From JBMFVE01 sp049966155 (GTDB lineage: Bacteria; Bacteroidota; Ignavibacteria; Kryptoniales; JAKASW01), in NCBI GenBank assembly GCA_049966155.1, contig JBMFVE010000004.1:154185-218184 (forward strand): 64,000 nt of DNA, given 5' to 3'. Under the pieces are notes generated by a model. The model saw only the letters and a program-made list of their open reading frames with translations. It ran no database searches and was not told the DNA's origin. Of this stretch, positions 8,308-17,122 are shown piece by piece. Both the position numbers and the translations under genes were made by a program. Each line of letters starts with the position of its first letter. Position 1 is the first letter of the stretch.

Positions 8308-9740
8308 CTTTGATATCCTCTTTTTTCATTTTTAAAGGATAGATCATGATTGATAAAATTGACGGAACTGTATCTCATTCCTGAAGGATGAGGAAGAGAC
8401 AACGATTTCAAATATCTGGCGAGCACTGCAGCCTCTTGCTCTGTACCTGACCAGGGGGGCATGAAGAAATGAGCTGCATCAAGGTGAATAATAACAGTCT
8501 TTATCATATCCTCAGACCATCCGCGGGTCAAATCAGAAACTCCTGAGAATCCCTGTTGAGAATGGCAGTCGTTACAATGGTACTGAAATATAACTTCTCC
8601 CACTTTTTCCTGATCTTTATCAGAGAGTTGAACTAGTTTTCTATTGTCTATATTACCTTTCTTGTCAATTACCTGAGGATAATGTGCCTTTATAAAGGCC
8701 TTTGTCCAGATACCGCCGTTGAGGTACCCTGTTGACTGCAAGGTGGGGACTTCACTTACAAGGATGTTGTTTCCAAGGACGTAATTGTAAATGATATAAG
8801 GTTTTCTGGTGGATTCCCGGATGAATTCACCCGTGCCTGTGGCAGCTATGCCTAATAAAAAAAACATGATAGCAAAACCAGGTGATATCCAATCAGGGTT
8901 CCGATACGGACCTAAATAGAGCATAAAGAATACCACGATTGAAGAAGCAAAAATTATCAGGGTCAGCACATTAAGAGCACTTGCTGCTGTAAGTGCTGCT
9001 TTTCCGCTTTCAGGGAGAGCCAGATACCACCATGATCCACCAAATGTTACAAGGATTGCGCCAGTCATTCCCCATCTGGATGCCCGGGTTCCAGTTAGAT
9101 TTTTCAATGGAATGTCAGCTGATAACTTAAATGATGAGTGTAAGAAGACATACAACGCTGCAAGCATAAGCGAAGCGCCGGTTCGGGCTAAAATTTGCGG
9201 AAATGTCTGAGGGTTAAAAAAAGCTGCCCACATTCCTTTTTCGGGTGTCCAGTTGCCAATGTCAAGCTGGAATGAGGTTATTCCGGTTATGAGCGCCAGA
9301 CTTATCCAGGCAGATATCGCGTAAATCCATCCAATTCTCATATGAGTTTTAGAATCAAGCCTCCCCCAATAGTAGTAAAAGATGAATGCAGAGATAATCT
9401 CAAGTATAAAAAAAACATATTCCATTGCCCATGCGAATACAAAGATATGTATCAAAGACTCAGTTGCAAGTGGCGAGGTCAATCCTATTGTCCACCAAAT
9501 ACCTACTCCCGTTATTGCTCCAAATACTACTGTTATGAGAATAAAGAACAATGCATGGGATCTTAAGTATTCAAGGAGCAATTTATTATTAATCTTATAA
9601 GCATAGCTGGTTTCGGCTGCAAGGAATATACCCCCGCCAACCGCGTACATTGAGACGAACACGTGAAATGTCGCAACTAACGCAATTAGCATTGGTGCAG
9701 TAAGGCCGGGAACATACCACCATGGATAGTGCATTATCAA
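8304..9740 (-). CDS. CydA-like membrane subunit with C-terminal cytochrome c domain
   Basis: The product has 478 residues. Residues 1-345 form about nine membrane helices with CydA-type features: His26 in the first helix (position of the high-spin heme ligand), and the glutamate pair Glu107/Glu114 in MEYVFFILEIISAF, matching the CydA proton-path glutamates. A GITSFQL stretch occupies the place of the canonical N-S-F-M motif. At the position where CydA carries the heme b558 histidine, this protein appears to have Arg186 (ILARTGAS). The C-terminus is a class I cytochrome c: CNDCH at 389-393 with a likely axial Met427 in FFMPPW. Some bd-superfamily branches are known to carry such a tail. It probably moves electrons between quinol, heme c and O2 or a periplasmic partner. 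The direction is my inference. Confidence 0.65.
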   Translation of the reverse strand: MIMHYPWWYVPGLTAPMLIALVATFHVFVSMYAVGGGIFLAAETSYAYKINNKLLLEYLRSHALFFILITVVFGAITGVGIWWTIGLTSPLATESLIHIFVFAWAMEYVFFILEIISAFIFYYYWGRLDSKTHMRIGWIYAISAWISLALITGITSFQLDIGNWTPEKGMWAAFFNPQTFPQILARTGASLMLAALYVFLHSSFKLSADIPLKNLTGTRASRWGMTGAILVTFGGSWWYLALPESGKAALTAASALNVLTLIIFASSIVVFFMLYLGPYRNPDWISPGFAIMFFLLGIAATGTGEFIRESTRKPYIIYNYVLGNNILVSEVPTLQSTGYLNGGIWTKAFIKAHYPQVIDKKGNIDNRKLVQLSDKDQEKVGEVIFQYHCNDCHSQQGFSGVSDLTRGWSEDMIKTVIIHLDAAHFFMPPWSGTEQEAAVLARYLKSLSLPHPSGMRYSSVNFINHDLSFKNEKRGYQR

Positions 9741-9855
9741 CCTCCAGCTTGATTATTGAGGAATTCCCGTTGCAAAAGACTGACATCCTTAAGACTCAGG
9801 GCTCTCATTCTTCAAACGGGAGGCATCTGCTGATGCCATGAATCGCTATTGTAAT

Positions 9856-9942
9856 TGGCGGAGGGTGAGGGACTCGAACCCCCAAGCCCCGAAGGGCGCC
9901 GGTTTTCAAGACCGGTGCATTAGCCTATTCTGCCAACCCTCC
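9856..9942 (-). tRNA. tRNA-Ser (anticodon UGA)
   Basis: Read on the minus strand, the 87-base sequence folds as a class II tRNA. The 7-bp acceptor stem is GGAGGGT/ACCCTCC, and the anticodon arm is CCGGT-CTTGAAA-ACCGG with UGA at the anticodon. A long variable arm (CGCCCTTCGGGGC) is diagnostic for serine, and the T arm contains GTTCGAGT. The discriminator base is G and the CCA tail is encoded in the genome (positions 9856-9858 read as TGG on the plus strand). It stands alone between the bd-like unit and the TonB/parvulin lipoprotein. Confidence 0.95.
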
Positions 9943-10045
9943 CGACAAATAAGATACAAAACGACAAAATATCATGCAATCAACCCAGAATGCAATAATC
10001 TTTCTCCCTGACCGCAGGATCTTTGGCTTCGAATTTGATATTCCT

Positions 10046-10699
10046 CTATCGCTTCACATTTGCTGTCGAGCGCCAATATATAACGTAATACATACCGACC
10101 TTAACTGGGGGTGTGAAATCGTTCTCTTTCAAATCCATCAAAAATGGCCAGGCGCTTTGCGGGAGCTGGTAAATATCAAGGAACCCAATGAATCCGCCGC
10201 TATTTTTTGATGGATCAAGCGAGTATTTTACAGCAAGCGAGTCAAATCTCGCGCCTCTGCGAAGTGCATCGACCACTGAGTCAGCTTTCTCCTTTGTCTC
10301 ACAAACTATTTCCCAGATTGGGATTGGATGTGGGGCCTGCGACACAACCCTGGCTGTCTGCGAAATCCAGATCTTGATTGGAACGCCGTTTGCTATCGCC
10401 GGAGTGTACCGCCAGTGGTGAATGCTTTCAACAGCCATTGAATCCCACTCTCTGTTGCCCGTCGGATTTTCCAGTCGCACATTGACCACATTACCATTTT
10501 CGTCAATAAAAAGTCTCAGCTTCAGCTGAAGTTCGCCAGTAACATTTGAAGGTAAAGGTGGAAGGATAGTTTTTTCAATTAGCTCCGGCGGCTTTAAACC
10601 TGTCCCGGTCCCCCTTGTCGCCGCGCACCCTGCAAGCAGGAGAAGAATTATTGAACCTGTTATGGTTAGCCCGAGGTTCTTTCTTCTACGTATCATCAA
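10046..10699 (-). CDS. Lipoprotein with TonB-C-like and parvulin-like (PPIase) domains
   Basis: A 217-residue protein with a lipoprotein signal peptide: an Arg/Lys-rich N-terminus, a hydrophobic stretch, and lipobox LLAGC with Cys25 as the lipidated residue. Residues of about 45-110 resemble the TonB C-terminal fold (LRLFIDENGNVVNVRLENPTG, then ESIHHWRYTPAIANGVPI). Residues of about 130-212 match the parvulin rotamase family (DALRRGARFDSLAVKYSLDP, GGFIGFLDIYQLP, PVKVGMYYVIYW). I infer an envelope chaperone or scaffold rather than an energy transducer, because there is no N-terminal TonB helix with a proline-rich linker. It lies downstream of the DUF4175 gene on the same strand, 61 bases away, and may be co-transcribed with it. 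The fusion is unusual; catalytic activity is unproven. Confidence 0.65.
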   Translation of the reverse strand: MMIRRRKNLGLTITGSIILLLLAGCAATRGTGTGLKPPELIEKTILPPLPSNVTGELQLKLRLFIDENGNVVNVRLENPTGNREWDSMAVESIHHWRYTPAIANGVPIKIWISQTARVVSQAPHPIPIWEIVCETKEKADSVVDALRRGARFDSLAVKYSLDPSKNSGGFIGFLDIYQLPQSAWPFLMDLKENDFTPPVKVGMYYVIYWRSTANVKR

Positions 10700-10760
10700 T
10701 AGTTTAAATCATTTGCTTGCTCATTTCAAGTCATATTGTCCAACAAGATAGAAAGTGCGG

Positions 10761-13700
10761 TCATTCTGGCACTTTTCCAAGTGCTTTGAAATAGCGCAAA
10801 ATGATGTCCTGGTACTGAGGGGAGAAATTCTTTTTGATCAGGTTGAGCAATTCTTCGTTATAAGCATCATTTTGGTTAGAAAGATCTAACTCACCAGGAC
10901 TCTTTCTCGCAACATTTTCTCCTGGTGTGGATTCACGCTGGTTGTCATAATCCTGTTTGCGTATTGATCTTGATGCCTGCAAAAGCCGCGATAGGATCCT
11001 TTCCTGTCGCTGAATTGTTTCAGGCCTGATATTCTTCCCTTGCATGTCTCTTACAACGTCCCTCATTTCCTGTACAATCTTATCCAGATCTCCAAGAATT
11101 TGCCCCTTAGTCTCCACATTCGCATTGTTTGCTTCGCTTGCAAGTTGGGACAGAGATTTTCTCACAGCCTCCTGCTCAGCGGCCAGCCTGGCCAGTTGTG
11201 CCTGTTGTTCCATAGAAAGTTCACCGCCATTTGCAAGCTGTTGTGTACTAGCGTTTATTCCCTCCTGTCTCCCTGCCAATTGCTGGAGTTGCTGGAGTAA
11301 TGAAGGAAATCCACCGGAACCCTGGCCTCCCTGCATCATTGCCTGCAGTGTACTCTGAATCCCGGCAACCGCTTTGTTTAATGAAGCCATTGCACCGGTT
11401 TGATTTGGAACGGAGGACTCAGCGGATCGGCTCGAAAGATTGTTAAGTGCCTGCTGCATCTGAGCGTAAGCTGAGCCAATACTTCTTCCCATTTGTGGAG
11501 TTACAGCGAAGCTCTTTTGTGAGAGATGCATAAGTTGCTGAGCTGTTAAATTTAATTGCTGCAACAGTTCGTTTTGTTTTTCTGCAAGGGATCTCTGTTC
11601 TGCTGAATTTGGTAGCACATTTGCACTTGAGTTTCTGAGTTCCTCCTGTCTTTTTGAAATCTGCAGGAGGTTGTTCTGTGCTTTTCTCAATCCATTAATC
11701 ACTTCGAGGCGCTGGTTTCGCAGCATCTGGTTCTGTGCTTCAGCCATTTTTTCCTTCAGAGAGCGAAGTAAATCGGAAATTTGATGTTGAGTCGGTAGGG
11801 ACTGATTAAAATTACCACCGGCAAGATTCTTTTGAACATCCTCCATCTTCTTTCCAATACTGGCATTCTTAATTTCTTCATGGGCTTTTTTTATTTTATC
11901 GGCTGGCATTTCATCTTTAAACTCATTCATCTTCTGCTCCAGCATCGAAAGTTGTTCCTCTGATGCATTTAGCCCTTTTTCCAGATCTTTTTCCTGTTGT
12001 GTCAGTGAGTTCCGGCTGGAAAGACTGGTACTATCTGATTTTTCAGTTTGTTTTCTGATCTCATCCTGCGCAGAGGCCATCTGCTCGAATTTCTTTTCCA
12101 GTTCGTTTAACTTCTGTTCAATCTGAATTCGCTTCAGCAAGTTTAGAGTTCTTTCAATTGACCTTCGAAAAGTTTCTTCGTTCAACTGAAAGTTTTGAAG
12201 CGCCTGTCTTACAGTTTCTGGATTAAGCGACTGTAAAGCTTCCTGAAGTTTTTTGAGCGCTTCCTGAAGTTCGGGTGAGTTAATTTCCTGAAGAGCTTTC
12301 TGCAGTTCAAGATATTTTTCAAGAGTCTGCGGTGAAAGGATCTTATTTTCAAGCATCTTTTGAGTCAGGGACTCCACTTTATTCTTCAGTTCATTTATTC
12401 GATTTTGTATGTCATTGAATTTCTTTAAAGTGCTTTCGAATTTTTTCTGATCTTCCCATGTCATTTGTTGACTATTTGCTTTCAGCTGCTGCGATAGTTT
12501 GTCAAGATCATTCTTTAAGTTGTTTGCTTCATTTACAGTCTCCGCGGCTGAATTTTTCATTGCATCCTGAGCAGTGTCTGCCGAAGCAAAGACTTCATCC
12601 AATGAAGGAAGCCTGAGCCGGTATTCACTGCTAACGGATGACTTAGGACCCGTTACTGCGTCATTGTCAAATACCATTGCCCGGTAGGTTACCACGTCTT
12701 CCGGTACCAGATTAAGGTTGGTAAGGTCCCACAGGTATGTAAGCTCTTGAGTCCCTGCGCTCTTGTCCGCTATAGGGATCTCAATGGAGTGCCATTCCTT
12801 ATCCGGGGTGATGTATTTGGATGCGGTAAGTTTATATTGAAGGAGCAACCTTGTGAATCCAAAATCGTCTCCTATGTCTATTTTCATCGGCAGCATCATA
12901 TCTCTGTTAAGATCAAGATCTTTTCCGGGCAGAACTATGCTGCAAGTTGGATATTCGTCCCTGATTGCCTGAATTGAATAAACAATTGGATTACGATTCT
13001 TAAGAGAGTCCTTATCAAAGATTTCCACACTGTATTGCACGCTCTTTAATACATTAAAACTACCTGATGCATTTTTGCCACTGATCTGAAGTTCTTTTCT
13101 GGCGGAATCGGAAAAAACCAGGAATGCAGATACCAAATTCTTGTTCGAAACAATTGAAAAGTTTGCTTTTGTCCCTACTACAGCAGAAAAGTCGCCTATA
13201 TTGTCGGGAAGGATTTGCGGTACTTGTCGGGTGTACGGTGGAAATGAAAGAGTTATCTGTAAATGTTGTACCACCGGGAGGTCAATCGCCTTTGCTGTAT
13301 AGACAGGTGATTTTACTTCTTCTATTTCCGCAAAGTATTCAATGCTGTTTCTTATGTTAGGAAAAATGAATATGAAAGTACTGTCCGCATTTCGCCTCAT
13401 AACATATTCCTCGAACTTTTGCTCGCCCAGATACCTAGCGAACAGCTCGATCGTGCCCGGGATTCCACCATGAGTAAGAGGCTTGACGGACGCTAAAATT
13501 TTTAAGGTGTCTCCCCGAGCAACTTGCACATTCCCTGGTTTTAGTTCCAGGGTGTACTGCGGAATGCTTTCAAAACCAGTCTGAAAGTTAACAATTCTTA
13601 CGATTGACGCCGAAATTTCGGCAGGGAATAATATAAAAGCAATTATGGCTGCAGCAGCAGTGGACAGAAAAGCCACGACTGCCTTCTTCTTCAATCTGTA

Positions 13701-14138
13701 CTTCAGCGAGTCTTCTATTTGAAGTTTTGAAAACTCCGAAAACATATTTTCAATGAATGCTCGTTTAATCTCAATGGAGTATAGGTCTGAATCGGCAGAA
13801 AATGCTAGTTCAATAGCATTTCTAAGCCTGTCGTGGATTTCTGGGTATCTTTCTCCTATCTCCAGTGTGATTTCTTTCAGATCGTTCACGTCAGGACCGG
13901 ATAAATACCTCCTCAGCCAGGGCTGCATAAAAAAGTAAAAACTTAGAGAGAAGGTAATTACAATGAGAAAAAAAAGGACAGCGCGAACGCCTGGTGGAAA
14001 CTTGAAAAGGGATTCCAGTACAGTTGAAAGTAATATTACAAAAATTGTAAAGGATATTAATACAAGGACCCCACTGAAAAGCTGAGCTCTAACTTTTCGT
14101 CTGTAAAGTAATTTGATGCGATTTAGACTTTCGTGCAT
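10761..14138 (-). CDS. DUF4175-like large membrane protein with Gln-rich coiled coil
   Basis: A 1125-residue inner-membrane protein. Two transmembrane helices lie at about residues 18-40 and 50-70 and a third near 150-170. A beta-rich Ig-like region follows (about 190-520, with TIELFARYLG and ITLSFPPYTRQVPQ). The C-terminal half (about 520-1070) is a very long Gln/Asn/Lys-rich helical region with strong heptad character, such as repeated LQEALQ, LNELEKKFEQM and QQLQQLAGRQ. This layout matches DUF4175 proteins, which often sit beside DUF4159 genes, as here (8 bases downstream of one). In other Bacteroidota these occur with MoxR/DUF58/von Willebrand-type genes; none of those is in this window. 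The function is unknown; an envelope scaffold role is a guess. Confidence 0.7.
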   Translation of the reverse strand: MHESLNRIKLLYRRKVRAQLFSGVLVLISFTIFVILLSTVLESLFKFPPGVRAVLFFLIVITFSLSFYFFMQPWLRRYLSGPDVNDLKEITLEIGERYPEIHDRLRNAIELAFSADSDLYSIEIKRAFIENMFSEFSKLQIEDSLKYRLKKKAVVAFLSTAAAAIIAFILFPAEISASIVRIVNFQTGFESIPQYTLELKPGNVQVARGDTLKILASVKPLTHGGIPGTIELFARYLGEQKFEEYVMRRNADSTFIFIFPNIRNSIEYFAEIEEVKSPVYTAKAIDLPVVQHLQITLSFPPYTRQVPQILPDNIGDFSAVVGTKANFSIVSNKNLVSAFLVFSDSARKELQISGKNASGSFNVLKSVQYSVEIFDKDSLKNRNPIVYSIQAIRDEYPTCSIVLPGKDLDLNRDMMLPMKIDIGDDFGFTRLLLQYKLTASKYITPDKEWHSIEIPIADKSAGTQELTYLWDLTNLNLVPEDVVTYRAMVFDNDAVTGPKSSVSSEYRLRLPSLDEVFASADTAQDAMKNSAAETVNEANNLKNDLDKLSQQLKANSQQMTWEDQKKFESTLKKFNDIQNRINELKNKVESLTQKMLENKILSPQTLEKYLELQKALQEINSPELQEALKKLQEALQSLNPETVRQALQNFQLNEETFRRSIERTLNLLKRIQIEQKLNELEKKFEQMASAQDEIRKQTEKSDSTSLSSRNSLTQQEKDLEKGLNASEEQLSMLEQKMNEFKDEMPADKIKKAHEEIKNASIGKKMEDVQKNLAGGNFNQSLPTQHQISDLLRSLKEKMAEAQNQMLRNQRLEVINGLRKAQNNLLQISKRQEELRNSSANVLPNSAEQRSLAEKQNELLQQLNLTAQQLMHLSQKSFAVTPQMGRSIGSAYAQMQQALNNLSSRSAESSVPNQTGAMASLNKAVAGIQSTLQAMMQGGQGSGGFPSLLQQLQQLAGRQEGINASTQQLANGGELSMEQQAQLARLAAEQEAVRKSLSQLASEANNANVETKGQILGDLDKIVQEMRDVVRDMQGKNIRPETIQRQERILSRLLQASRSIRKQDYDNQRESTPGENVARKSPGELDLSNQNDAYNEELLNLIKKNFSPQYQDIILRYFKALGKVPE

Positions 14139-14146
14139 AGCTTAAC

Positions 14147-14821
14147 TCAATGTGTCAGAGCCCAATAAACAAGGTTGGTGCCGAATTCAAGTGCTTCCAG
14201 TCTTTTTGATTCAGGATCATGATGTACTTCCGGTGGATCCCACCCATCCGAGGGATTGCTCTCATACGTGTAATAAACCACCAGTCTGCCATTCAATATA
14301 ATTCCGAAACCCTGAGGTGGCAAACCGTTATGCTTATGGATCTTAGGAACACCGTTCGGGAATTCGTAAACGCAATGATAAAGGCCATATGAGAACGGAA
14401 GCTCCACCAGGTCTTTGTCGGGAAAGACTTTCTTTATCTCTCTTCTAAAGGCTTTGTCCATCCCGTAGTCATCGTCTGCATAAAGGAAGCCACCATTTTC
14501 AAGATACTGTCTTAGCCTTTTTGCCTGCTGGTCTGTGAAATTTATATTTCCGTGACCGGTCATAAATATAAACGGATATGCGAAAATATCATCGCTCATA
14601 ATGTCCACAAAATAGTAGTTAGGGTCCACGTTTATGTTGGTATGCTGGCGGACAAACTGAAGCAGTGTTGGCTCTTCGAGAGGGTCGTTATACCAATCGC
14701 CACCACCATCGTACTTTAATCGAGCAATTCTGAATGCGCTGGACTGTTGTGCGTTAGCTTCGGAAGCAAACATTGATATGATAAGAGTTAAAATAATGAC
14801 TGTTGCGTTCTGCCTCATCAT
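14147..14821 (-). CDS. DUF4159 domain-containing exported protein
   Basis: A 224-residue protein with a cleavable signal peptide ending at about ASEANA-QQ (residue 24). The rest fits DUF4159: FRIARLKYDGGGDWYNDP at the start, PFIFMTGHGNINFTDQQAKRLRQYLENGGFLYADD in the middle and GTNLVYWALTH at the end. This domain has a class I glutamine amidotransferase-like fold, but the catalytic Cys/His pair is not evident. The stop lies 8 bases before the DUF4175 start, so the two are probably one operon. The role is unknown. Confidence 0.8.
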   Translation of the reverse strand: MMRQNATVIILTLIISMFASEANAQQSSAFRIARLKYDGGGDWYNDPLEEPTLLQFVRQHTNINVDPNYYFVDIMSDDIFAYPFIFMTGHGNINFTDQQAKRLRQYLENGGFLYADDDYGMDKAFRREIKKVFPDKDLVELPFSYGLYHCVYEFPNGVPKIHKHNGLPPQGFGIILNGRLVVYYTYESNPSDGWDPPEVHHDPESKRLEALEFGTNLVYWALTH

Positions 14822-14906
14822 GAAAATCTACTGATCACGCAACCGATATTCAAGATAAAGCAATCAAGGTTCTTGGAGTTGTTAAATTTGCTTTGTAATC
14901 TTTAAT

Positions 14907-15491
14907 ATGCAGAACCTTATGACACCAAATGGATATCTTACCATATTTGTGATGGTTGCTTTCAGCGGAGAGATCGGATTATTGACAGGGGTGGCACTTG
15001 CCAAGGTGGGGTTGGTCACAGTTCCTGGTGTTATTGCAGTAGGCAGTATTGCTTCTTTTATCGGCAATATGTTTTACTTTTACACCGGGAGGATTTTATG
15101 GAACAAATGGGGATTTTTACAACGACGGTTTGGCAAAAAGGTTGGGGAGACAATGAACGTTGTACAAAAATACGGTTCCCCTTTGATGCTTTTTGCACGT
15201 TTTTTTTATGGGATACGGAATGTAATTCCTGTAGCTCTTGGCGTATACCAGATATCATTTCTTCCGTTTGTCATATACAACGTGGTAGGGGCACTTATCT
15301 GGTCGTGGTTCTTTACTGAAGCTGGTTTTGGTATGTCGATTCTGCTCGGGAGGTTAATCACCGATCTTAATGAAGCCATTTTATGGAGCGTCGGGACTTC
15401 ACTCTTTATGGCGGTACTTTATTTCGTCATACGGCGTTTAATCAAAAAAGGTTTGGTTGCTTCTTTGCGAAAGAAAAGAGCGGCTCATTGA
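14907..15491 (+). CDS. DedA family (VTT domain) membrane protein
   Basis: A 194-residue integral membrane protein of the DedA/VTT family, whose members act in lipid scramblase-like or envelope homeostasis roles. Seen here are the N-terminal motif FSGEIGLLTGVALAKVGLVTVPGVIAVGSIASFIGNMFYFYTGR and the family arginine motif FARFFYGIRNVIPVALGVYQISFLPF, followed by a final transmembrane helix and a basic tail. It is slightly shorter than E. coli DedA (219 residues). It is divergent from the DUF4159 gene and convergent with the NapC-type cytochrome, so it is likely a single transcription unit. Confidence 0.88.
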   Translation: MQNLMTPNGYLTIFVMVAFSGEIGLLTGVALAKVGLVTVPGVIAVGSIASFIGNMFYFYTGRILWNKWGFLQRRFGKKVGETMNVVQKYGSPLMLFARFFYGIRNVIPVALGVYQISFLPFVIYNVVGALIWSWFFTEAGFGMSILLGRLITDLNEAILWSVGTSLFMAVLYFVIRRLIKKGLVASLRKKRAAH

Positions 15492-15501
15492 AGAACCGCT
15501 C
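15478..15501 (-). terminator. Probable intrinsic terminator of the NapC-type cytochrome gene
   Basis: On the minus strand a GAGCGG/CCGCTC stem with a 12-base loop is followed by TTTTCTTTC, the usual layout of a Rho-independent terminator. It lies just beyond the stop of the minus-strand cytochrome gene and overlaps the last codons of the convergent DedA gene. On the plus strand the following bases are not T-rich, so it is probably one-directional. Confidence 0.5.
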
Positions 15502-15521
15502 AGGTATTCTAATTCTTTGTT

Positions 15522-16691
15522 CTATTGGGTTCCATCATGACAATCTGTACACAATCCTGACTTCCAGGCGTCATCAATGTCCGTCGGGTGTTTAAACTCT
15601 ACTCCTGACAAATTAACCTCCTCAGCGAGCTTTGGACCCTGGGAAACAATAATGTGGCATGTCTCGCATTTATTCGGGATCACCTCTCCATTTTGGCTCT
15701 TGTGATTCCCGTCATGGCAGCGGAAGCAGCCCAGATAGTTCATGTGGCCGATATTATTATTGTAGACCCGCCAGTCGACTCTCATGTAAGGGAAAAAATT
15801 GTTTTGGTAAATACTTTGCAGGGTAGTTATCACCTTTTTGATTTCGTTGCTCCTTTGAGAAGAAATTTGGGGATATTGCTGCCTGTAGAAGGTGTTTACG
15901 CTGATTGCAATACTGTCAAGAGCGTTTTGCGTACTCATATATCGGGGCGAAAGAGCGTTAATAGCTACCTGCTTTACCCAGGGAAGAGCAGGATCAATAG
16001 AACCTGATGCGATTGCATCATTAACTGCGTCGCCGGGTGTCTTTATGATATGCGTTGGCCTGTTATGACAGTCCATACAGTCCATTGTTTTTACTTTTGA
16101 ATTCCTTACTGAATCAGGTGTGAATGGATTACTGTCCGTCGTGAATATCCGGCTCTTACCATCGGATTTTATTACCTTCACCCATGGAATATTCTGAAGT
16201 GTTGAGTCGGTCGATAAGTATTCCACAGTGTTTGTAACGTGCCAATGAACAGGCGGGCGTTGCTCTTCTGCTGAGGTACTTTTTCCAATCTTCAAAAGCA
16301 TATCGATTGTCCACCTGCTATTGGAGGAATCTTCCATAAAATACTCTTTTGTAATTCTCCGTTCACCGACAAATGATTGTGGCCAATGGCACTGCTCACA
16401 GGTTTCGCGCGCAGGACGGAGGTTTTTAATGGGTGTCGGAATTGGGCGGGGATATTTATTGAATAGGACAGCATAAACCTGATAGGCGCCGGATAATTTG
16501 GAACGTACGTACCAGCTTGCGCCGGGCCCAACGTGGCATTCTACGCATGCTACGCGTGCGTGCGGTGAATGTGTATATGTTATGTATTCAGGTTTCATCA
16601 CTGTGTGACAAACCTTTCCACAAAATGTGACAGATTCTGTTATTTCAAATGCACGATAACCTCCAATGGCTGTTAAAAAGACAAGGAGCAA
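15522..16691 (-). CDS. NapC/NirT-type multiheme cytochrome c, heme-binding part (separated from its N-terminus by a frameshift)
   Basis: This 389-residue frame holds the heme domain of a membrane-anchored NapC/NirT-family quinol dehydrogenase. Seven heme motifs are visible: CGKVCH (24-29, CX3CH spacing), CVECH (49), CEQCH (98), CMDCH (205), CFRCH (322), CETCH (342) and CTDCH (381). The region between the first two, with TVMKPEY and HSPHARVACVECHVGPG, is family-typical. The anchor helix and cytoplasmic N-terminus are in the neighbouring frame at 16673-17023. The two frames join if one T is added to the T9 run at 16708-16716 on the minus strand. The nominal Met start here is therefore probably internal. 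The role is inferred: moving electrons from menaquinol to periplasmic acceptors. Confidence 0.85.
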   Translation of the reverse strand: MLLVFLTAIGGYRAFEITESVTFCGKVCHTVMKPEYITYTHSPHARVACVECHVGPGASWYVRSKLSGAYQVYAVLFNKYPRPIPTPIKNLRPARETCEQCHWPQSFVGERRITKEYFMEDSSNSRWTIDMLLKIGKSTSAEEQRPPVHWHVTNTVEYLSTDSTLQNIPWVKVIKSDGKSRIFTTDSNPFTPDSVRNSKVKTMDCMDCHNRPTHIIKTPGDAVNDAIASGSIDPALPWVKQVAINALSPRYMSTQNALDSIAISVNTFYRQQYPQISSQRSNEIKKVITTLQSIYQNNFFPYMRVDWRVYNNNIGHMNYLGCFRCHDGNHKSQNGEVIPNKCETCHIIVSQGPKLAEEVNLSGVEFKHPTDIDDAWKSGLCTDCHDGTQ

Positions 16692-17023
16692 TGTCCCTGT
16701 GCTAAAGAAAAAAAAACAGCACGCTGCCTGTTATCATTAAGGTCAATTTTAGGAAAAGGGGGTTTTTCCTGTCCTGTTATCTGACGATGCAAACGCCTTC
16801 GTTGAATGAGGGCTCCGATAGGAATGATTATTAACCCGAGTATCAGGACACTTGGCATCAGGATGTAAGTGACCAATCCAAAATATGGGGGAAAAGATTT
16901 CCAGAACAAATCGATAACCATTAACAGGACTATGATCCCAAAGCTGACAAATGCAATTGCAGCTCCAACGACGCTTGTCATATTATAAAAAATTTCGGGG
17001 AACCTCTTCTTGTCCATTACCAC
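16673..17023 (-). CDS. N-terminal part of the NapC/NirT-type cytochrome (frameshifted)
   Basis: The 116-residue frame carries two membrane helices (about 12-37 and 46-70) and then IDLNDNRQRAVFF, the sequence normally found just before the first heme helix of this cytochrome family. After the homopolymer it reads 13 unrelated residues to a stop. Restoring one T in the T9 run (16708-16716) gives a continuous reading RAVFFFFSTGTLLLVFLTAIGG into the heme frame, which makes a normal membrane helix. The full gene is therefore 15522-17023 on the minus strand. An assembly or sequencing error at the homopolymer is the simplest explanation; a genuine mutation or slippage site is possible. The start ATG at 17023 has GAGGTGG just upstream. 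Confidence 0.8.
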   Translation of the reverse strand: MVMDKKRFPEIFYNMTSVVGAAIAFVSFGIIVLLMVIDLFWKSFPPYFGLVTYILMPSVLILGLIIIPIGALIQRRRLHRQITGQEKPPFPKIDLNDNRQRAVFFSLAQGHCSLSF

Positions 17024-17122
17024 CTCTTGATTAGTTGAAAAAATTTAAATAACTCATTCAGGGGAAAACGCGATAACAGAACCAAACAAAATTCACTTTA
17101 TGAAGAATTACTTCTAAAAACT

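Noticed and set aside
15522..17023. Two separate genes for the NapC-type cytochrome
   Set aside because: The frames join exactly at a T9 run, and the combined protein is a normal family member.
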